Shown here: positions 59,892 through 64,000 of the stretch, piece by piece
Numbering within the stretch: the first letter of the stretch is position 1
Layout of the letters: every line of letters begins with the position of its first letter
Assembly (NCBI GenBank): GCA_003213955.1
Contig: QCMG01000007.1
Coordinates: forward strand, 39,103-103,102
Length of the DNA: 64,000 nt
Source of the DNA: Prochlorococcus sp. AG-418-M08
Lineage (GTDB): Bacteria > Cyanobacteriota > Cyanobacteriia > PCC-6307 > Cyanobiaceae
Direction of reading: 5' to 3'
Notes under the pieces: generated by a model
What the model was told of the DNA's origin: nothing
Database searches by the model: none
What the model saw: the letters and a program-made list of their open reading frames with translations, nothing else
Made by a program: the position numbers and the translations under genes

Positions 59892-60575
59892 TTAGTTTTT
59901 ATAGTATTCATCATATAAAGATTGTATTGATTCCCCTCTTAACCATCTTTGTCTGAAGTTCCAATTTTTGAATGCTTGTAAGATAATATTATTTTTTTCC
60001 CACTTCCTACTACTTGTATATATAGGAATAGTTAACATTTTTAGCTGTACATTATTCTTTAATCTTTTTATAAAATCTAAATCTTCCATTAAGGGAATTT
60101 TTCTATAACCTTTATTTTTGAAATATGTTTGTTTGTGAATTATAAGTCCTTGATCTCCATATGGATCTTTGAAAATGAAACTTCTGAGGTTTACAACGAT
60201 TTCAAGAAATCTATAAGTAATTTTTTTATTGTTAATTTTGAATTTAAAAAAATAAATAAAATTTTTATCGTTCTTAATGACTGAATTCACTTTTTTTAAC
60301 CAGCCTTGTCTAAGTCTAGAATCTGCATGTATAAAAATAAACCACTCTCCCTTAGCCTTTTTAGCACCAATATTTAATTGCAAACCTCTATTCTTTTTTT
60401 TTGAGTAAAAAATACTAGTTTTGTATATATTGGCAATATCCCTAGTCTTATCTCTACTAATACAATCTACAATGATAATTTCAATACCTTCATTGTAGAT
60501 TGATAAATCTGAGAGAAGTAATGGTAAATGTTGAGATTCATTATATGTAGGAATAATAATTGAGATTTTAGGCAA
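59892..60575 (-). CDS. Family 2 glycosyltransferase (TIGR04283 type)
   Basis: The 227-residue GT-A-fold protein opens ISIIIPTYNES, has the nucleotide-sugar site IEIIIVDCISRD near residue 35, a HADSR acidic motif in FIHADSRL near 77, and a later MEDLDF near 142. The TIGR04283 subgroup usually pairs with the TIGR04282 subgroup, as here with the next gene. Its donor and acceptor are unknown. Confidence 0.85.
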   Translation of the reverse strand: MPKISIIIPTYNESQHLPLLLSDLSIYNEGIEIIIVDCISRDKTRDIANIYKTSIFYSKKKNRGLQLNIGAKKAKGEWFIFIHADSRLRQGWLKKVNSVIKNDKNFIYFFKFKINNKKITYRFLEIVVNLRSFIFKDPYGDQGLIIHKQTYFKNKGYRKIPLMEDLDFIKRLKNNVQLKMLTIPIYTSSRKWEKNNIILQAFKNWNFRQRWLRGESIQSLYDEYYKN

Positions 60576-60580
60576 TTTAA

Positions 60581-61213
60581 TTATTCTCTTTTTTCAATGT
60601 CTAACAAAGTATCAATATCGATTTTTCTTTGAAGAAAGTCAAGTTTCAAGTTCAATGAAGTTTTGCTTTGTATAGTTTGTTTTAGTACATCTTTGCTACT
60701 CCATTTAATATTTATAAAAGGAAAATATAAATCAGTAGTTAATAATTTTTTTGAAAAAGCAATTAGCCAATATCCTCCATCATTTGATGGGCCTAGAATA
60801 AGATCATTTGTTTTTAGTTTAGCTAGGGTATTTATCAAATCCATGTGACAAAAATCTGGAAGATCAGTTCCTATAAAAATAATATTTCTTGATTTTGTTA
60901 AGCAAAATTTTTTATGTATTAGAATTTGCCTTCTCATCTTTTCTCCTAAACAGCCTTTCCCTTGTAAATTAAAGTTGCTAATTCCAAGCTCATTAGACCA
61001 TCTTTTACTCTTTTTGCATCCAAGACCAGATATTGCTAAGGAAATATCAATTAAACCCTTCTTTTCGATATATTTAGCAACCGAAACTGTATGAGCTGTC
61101 ATTTTTCTTTGCACATTTGCCGAGCAAATTTTCCCTATATCTTTTGATAATCTAGTTTTACAACGACCATAAGCATGCCACTTAGCCATCACAATGAGCA
61201 GTGCTTTGTCCAA
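60581..61213 (-). CDS. TIGR04282-family nucleotidyl/glycosyltransferase-like protein
   Basis: The 210-residue protein has KWHAYGRCKTRL near residue 10 and the acidic motif FIGTDLPDF near 112, then LGPSNDGGYWLIA near 141, as in the DUF2064/TIGR04282 family related to CofC-type nucleotidyltransferases. It is followed after 5 bases by the TIGR04283 glycosyltransferase and should act in the same pathway. The start at 61213 leaves a 171-base divergent gap before dnaA. Confidence 0.82.
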   Translation of the reverse strand: MDKALLIVMAKWHAYGRCKTRLSKDIGKICSANVQRKMTAHTVSVAKYIEKKGLIDISLAISGLGCKKSKRWSNELGISNFNLQGKGCLGEKMRRQILIHKKFCLTKSRNIIFIGTDLPDFCHMDLINTLAKLKTNDLILGPSNDGGYWLIAFSKKLLTTDLYFPFINIKWSSKDVLKQTIQSKTSLNLKLDFLQRKIDIDTLLDIEKRE

Positions 61214-61384
61214 AAAGACTTTAATAAGTTGTAAGTATTATAAGGTTTAGTTAATAAAAAGATTTTATTTTTTTAAATTTATGATGACCATTGTTAATAA
61301 ATTTTAAATTTATCGTGATCTTATGATTTGATAATGACCAATTAATAAATCCCTACTAGATTAAATATCTATTGAATAAATTTA

Positions 61385-62776
61385 GTGCAAGCAACCAATC
61401 CTATTTGGGCAGAAGTTCAACAATTACTGCAAAAAAATTTAAGTAAGCCTTCCTTTGAAACTTGGATAAGGCCAGCTAAATTTAATTGCTTTAAAAACGG
61501 CTTGTTAACTTTGATTACACCTAATAACTTTACAAGCGATTGGCTCAGAAAAAATTATAGTGAAACTATTGAAAAAGCTGCAGAAGAAATTTGTGGACAT
61601 AATGTAAAAGTAATTTTTAAATCTGAATCCAATATCAACAATAATTCAAATATTCCAGATTTTGTAAGTCAACAAAGTATTAATTCTCAGACAAAATCTT
61701 TTTCTACAAATCAGGGTAATAATTTCATTAATAGATCAAAAAAATCTCATTCTTTAAATAATCGTTATGTTTTTAAAAGATTTGTTGTAGGTCCCAATAG
61801 CAGAATGGCACATGCGGCAGCTTTAGCAGTCGCAGAATCTCCAGGTAGAGAATTTAACCCATTATTTATTTGTGGTGGGGTTGGGCTTGGGAAGACTCAC
61901 TTAATGCAAGCTATTGGACATTATCGAGTAGAAATTGATCCAGAAGCAAAAGTTTTATATGTTTCAACTGAAACTTTTAGTAGTGATTTAATTCAATCTA
62001 TTAGAAAAGATGGAATGCATGCCTTCAAAATGAAATATAGATCAGTAGATCTACTATTAATTGATGACATTCAATTCTTAGAGGGCAAGGAATATACGCA
62101 AGAAGAGTTTTTTAATACTTTCAATGCTTTATATGAAGCAGGTAAACAAATTGTCATTGCAAGTGATAGGCCTCCTAGTCAAATACCTAAATTACAAGAA
62201 AGGCTAATTTCTAGATTTTCAATGGGGTTAATAGCAGATATTCAACCTCCTGATATTGAAACAAGAATGGCAATTCTGCAGAAGAAAGCTGAACAAGAAA
62301 GAATGAATCTTCCAAGAGATTTAGTTCAATTTATTGCAGGAAGATTCTCTTCAAATATTCGCGAACTAGAGGGAGCTTTTACTAGGGCAGTAGCATTTGC
62401 ATCAATAACTGGATTGCCGATGACAGTTCAATCAATTGCTCCAATGCTTGATCCAAATAGTGTTGGAGTAGTTGTAACTCCAAAGCAGGTAATAAAAAAA
62501 GTCTCAGATTTTTTTGAGGTTTCAGCTGAAGAATTAGTTAGTTCAAGCAGAAGAAAGCCAGTTAGTCAGGCAAGACAAATTGGGATGTATCTCATGAGAC
62601 AAGGCACTGATCTAAGTCTTCCAAAAATTGGAGATGAATTTGGGGGTAAAGATCACACGACAGTTATGTATGCTATTGAGCAAGTTGAAAAAAAATTGTC
62701 AAGTGACCCAAATGTTGCTAGCCAAGTACAAAAAATAAAAGATTTACTTCAAATAGACTCTAGAAAAAATTTATAA
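61385..62776 (+). CDS. dnaA: Chromosomal replication initiator DnaA
   Basis: DnaA binds origin boxes and unwinds DNA to start replication. The 463-residue protein has the helicase-binding N-terminal domain (1-75), a polar linker rich in asparagine and serine (about 85-130), the AAA+ domain with Walker A GGVGLGKT at 164-171 and LLIDDIQFL, the [14 protein letters not shown] sensor-type motif, and the C-terminal box-binding helix [15 protein letters not shown]. The start is GTG at 61385. No dnaN or DnaA-box cluster lies nearby, so this is not the origin. Confidence 0.97.
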   Translation: MQATNPIWAEVQQLLQKNLSKPSFETWIRPAKFNCFKNGLLTLITPNNFTSDWLRKNYSETIEKAAEEICGHNVKVIFKSESNINNNSNIPDFVSQQSINSQTKSFSTNQGNNFINRSKKSHSLNNRYVFKRFVVGPNSRMAHAAALAVAESPGREFNPLFICGGVGLGKTHLMQAIGHYRVEIDPEAKVLYVSTETFSSDLIQSIRKDGMHAFKMKYRSVDLLLIDDIQFLEGKEYTQEEFFNTFNALYEAGKQIVIASDRPPSQIPKLQERLISRFSMGLIADIQPPDIETRMAILQKKAEQERMNLPRDLVQFIAGRFSSNIRELEGAFTRAVAFASITGLPMTVQSIAPMLDPNSVGVVVTPKQVIKKVSDFFEVSAEELVSSSRRKPVSQARQIGMYLMRQGTDLSLPKIGDEFGGKDHTTVMYAIEQVEKKLSSDPNVASQVQKIKDLLQIDSRKNL

Positions 62777-62779
62777 TTT

Positions 62780-64000
62780 TTAATTCAATAGAAATTTTGC
62801 GGGATCTTGATCATATCGATGCTTAACGGGTATGGGTATCGTATCTTCTTCTTTGTTTTTACAAAGTGATTCTATTTTATTTAAAGATTGCCTAAATAAT
62901 CTTGCAGAAATAACTGGCATATCTCTTGGAACCGAAATTCTATTTTTTAAATATCTTAAAGATTTCCTTCCAATAGTTTCAGGGATTATAACCTCACCTG
63001 TAATCATATGAGTAAGGACAGATCTTAATGATTCATCAAAGAATTCTTTATCGTATCGGTTCGCTTGAATTAAATTCTTTTTATGCTTTATTACTCTTTT
63101 GAGGGCAATTTTACTGTAATATTTTGAATCATAATTTATATTCAGTTCAAAATTACCAAGACCTTCTCCAGTATCTATTAACTTAGAGAAGAAGAGCTGC
63201 TTTTCATTGTTTTCTTTATAACATCCGCCCATTTGCGGGGGTAAATCATGAGAGTGAGTATGAAAATCTCCCTGAGTTCCTCTATAGGTGCTTTCCCTTT
63301 CAAAAAGGGTAAGCCAGTTATCTATATATCGGTAATTAGATCTTAAATTGAATCCTTTGTAATAAATTAAAGATGCATTCATTCTTTCCATATAAGGAAT
63401 AAAAATTATATCTCCTATACCAGGCTCTATTTCCCCTGAATTAGAAACTGATGGATCAATAAAACCTGATTTTGATCTGCTCAAGGTTTTATCAAATTTA
63501 GAGATAGATTCTTCAAATCTTTTTTTTCTAAAAGAGTCATCAATAAAATTCAAACTTTTTCGACAAAGCCAATTACACCAAGATCTGAAAATTTCTCTTT
63601 CTAATTCTCGTACTTCTTTTAGGTTACTTGATGTTATAAAAGATCCTAGTGCGCCGAACTCATTTTCTAGGAAAGCTATGATGTTATCGCTTTCAGTTAT
63701 AACTTGTCCTTTAAATTCAACGGCAGGTAATTTGCCTGAGCTGACTTTATTAAGAAACCAGCTTTCTTTTTGGCCATAACAAAACATATTTATTTTTTTG
63801 ATTCTGTAAGGAATTCTCTTGAATTCAAGCCATAACCATATTTTCTGACAATAAGGACACCATGAATGTCTATCCCTATAAAGTGTTACTGTGACATCAT
63901 TTTCGGAATAACCAAATAATCTTAAATTTGAGTAGGAATTATTAACCCCATTAACTCTATCAAGATCTTGAATTTCAAATTTACTTAAATCTAGCCAAGT
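62780..64000 (-). CDS. Glutathione S-transferase-like protein (5' end beyond the window)
   Basis: The frame stays open to the last base of the window, so this gene is cut: at least 406 residues are encoded, and the true start lies outside. Just upstream of an internal ATG at 63787 the translation contains SWCPYCQKIWLWLE, a glutaredoxin/GST-type CPYC redox motif, and then KLPAVEFKGQVITESDNIIAFLE spread over the thioredoxin-fold end (proline and glutathione-binding residues). The C-terminal 250 residues are helical. It may be a GST-type reductase or peroxidase partner. Its 3' end lies 3 bases beyond the stop of dnaA. Confidence 0.82.
   Translation of the reverse strand, partial: TWLDLSKFEIQDLDRVNGVNNSYSNLRLFGYSENDVTVTLYRDRHSWCPYCQKIWLWLEFKRIPYRIKKINMFCYGQKESWFLNKVSSGKLPAVEFKGQVITESDNIIAFLENEFGALGSFITSSNLKEVRELEREIFRSWCNWLCRKSLNFIDDSFRKKRFEESISKFDKTLSRSKSGFIDPSVSNSGEIEPGIGDIIFIPYMERMNASLIYYKGFNLRSNYRYIDNWLTLFERESTYRGTQGDFHTHSHDLPPQMGGCYKENNEKQLFFSKLIDTGEGLGNFELNINYDSKYYSKIALKRVIKHKKNLIQANRYDKEFFDESLRSVLTHMITGEVIIPETIGRKSLRYLKNRISVPRDMPVISARLFRQSLNKIESLCKNKEEDTIPIPVKHRYDQDPAKFLLN

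Noticed and set aside
61214..61384. Replication origin at dnaA
   Set aside because: No DnaA-box cluster, no dnaN neighbour.

Overview
The window looks like the chromosome of a high-light-adapted Prochlorococcus (picocyanobacterium). The reasons are very low GC, tightly packed genes, frequent TTG and GTG starts, and a gene set found together only in alpha-cyanobacteria: form IA Rubisco with a cso-type alpha-carboxysome, both protochlorophyllide reductases, PsaM, Psb27, acyl-ACP reductase with aldehyde-deformylating oxygenase, and a ferrochelatase with a chlorophyll-binding tail. I found no rRNA, tRNA, insertion sequence, prophage block or CRISPR array. Most of it reads as core genome.

Layout. 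1-9.3 kb: priA, a TPR-DUF3153 membrane protein, argB, ssb, cobK, cutA, a frameshifted PfkB-family kinase and purA. 9.3-18 kb: psb27, proS, a small HTH protein, ppa, an ArsC/Spx-like protein, lepB, a two-domain histidine phosphatase with a degenerate dihydroorotase-like protein, and a CPBP protease. 18-24 kb: a probable FtsL-like protein, ftsI, tal, a geranylgeranyl-reductase-type flavoprotein, frr and pyrH. 24-33 kb: cobO, a lone tyrosine recombinase, hemH, ilvB, an SNase-like exported protein, a YfiH/LACC1 protein, a Tab2 homologue, an S1-domain protein and a creatininase-family hydrolase. 33-38.5 kb: the alkane pathway (ado, aar) with accA and a short-chain dehydrogenase, then folE and trpF. 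38.5-46.6 kb: a site-2 protease, a lipoate-ligase-like protein, psaM, a possible FtsB/DivIC-like protein, light-dependent por, and chlN-chlB-chlL. 46.7-55.6 kb: the carboxysome locus csoS1D, (rdgB), csoS1, cbbL, cbbS, csoS2, csoSCA, csoS4A, csoS4B and acRAF. 55.7-64 kb: ridA, gloB, hisG, an ABC exporter with a GNAT enzyme, two glycosyltransferases, dnaA, and a glutathione-S-transferase-like gene cut by the window end.

How it fits together. The carboxysome block supplies the CO2-fixing shell, its Rubisco, carbonic anhydrase, scaffold and assembly factor. The chl/por/hemH/psaM/psb27/tab2 genes serve pigment and photosystem assembly. accA makes malonyl-CoA beside the two enzymes that turn acyl-ACP into alkanes.

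Most notable non-coding signals. The 327-base gap before csoS1 holds a nested series of inverted repeats. It also has two exact copies of a 13-base motif that recurs, inverted, just upstream of priA. Stem-loops follow csoS1, cbbL and cbbS and could set the unequal amounts of shell, Rubisco and scaffold. Among proteins, the A9-run frameshift in the kinase and the two small bitopic division-protein candidates merit most attention.
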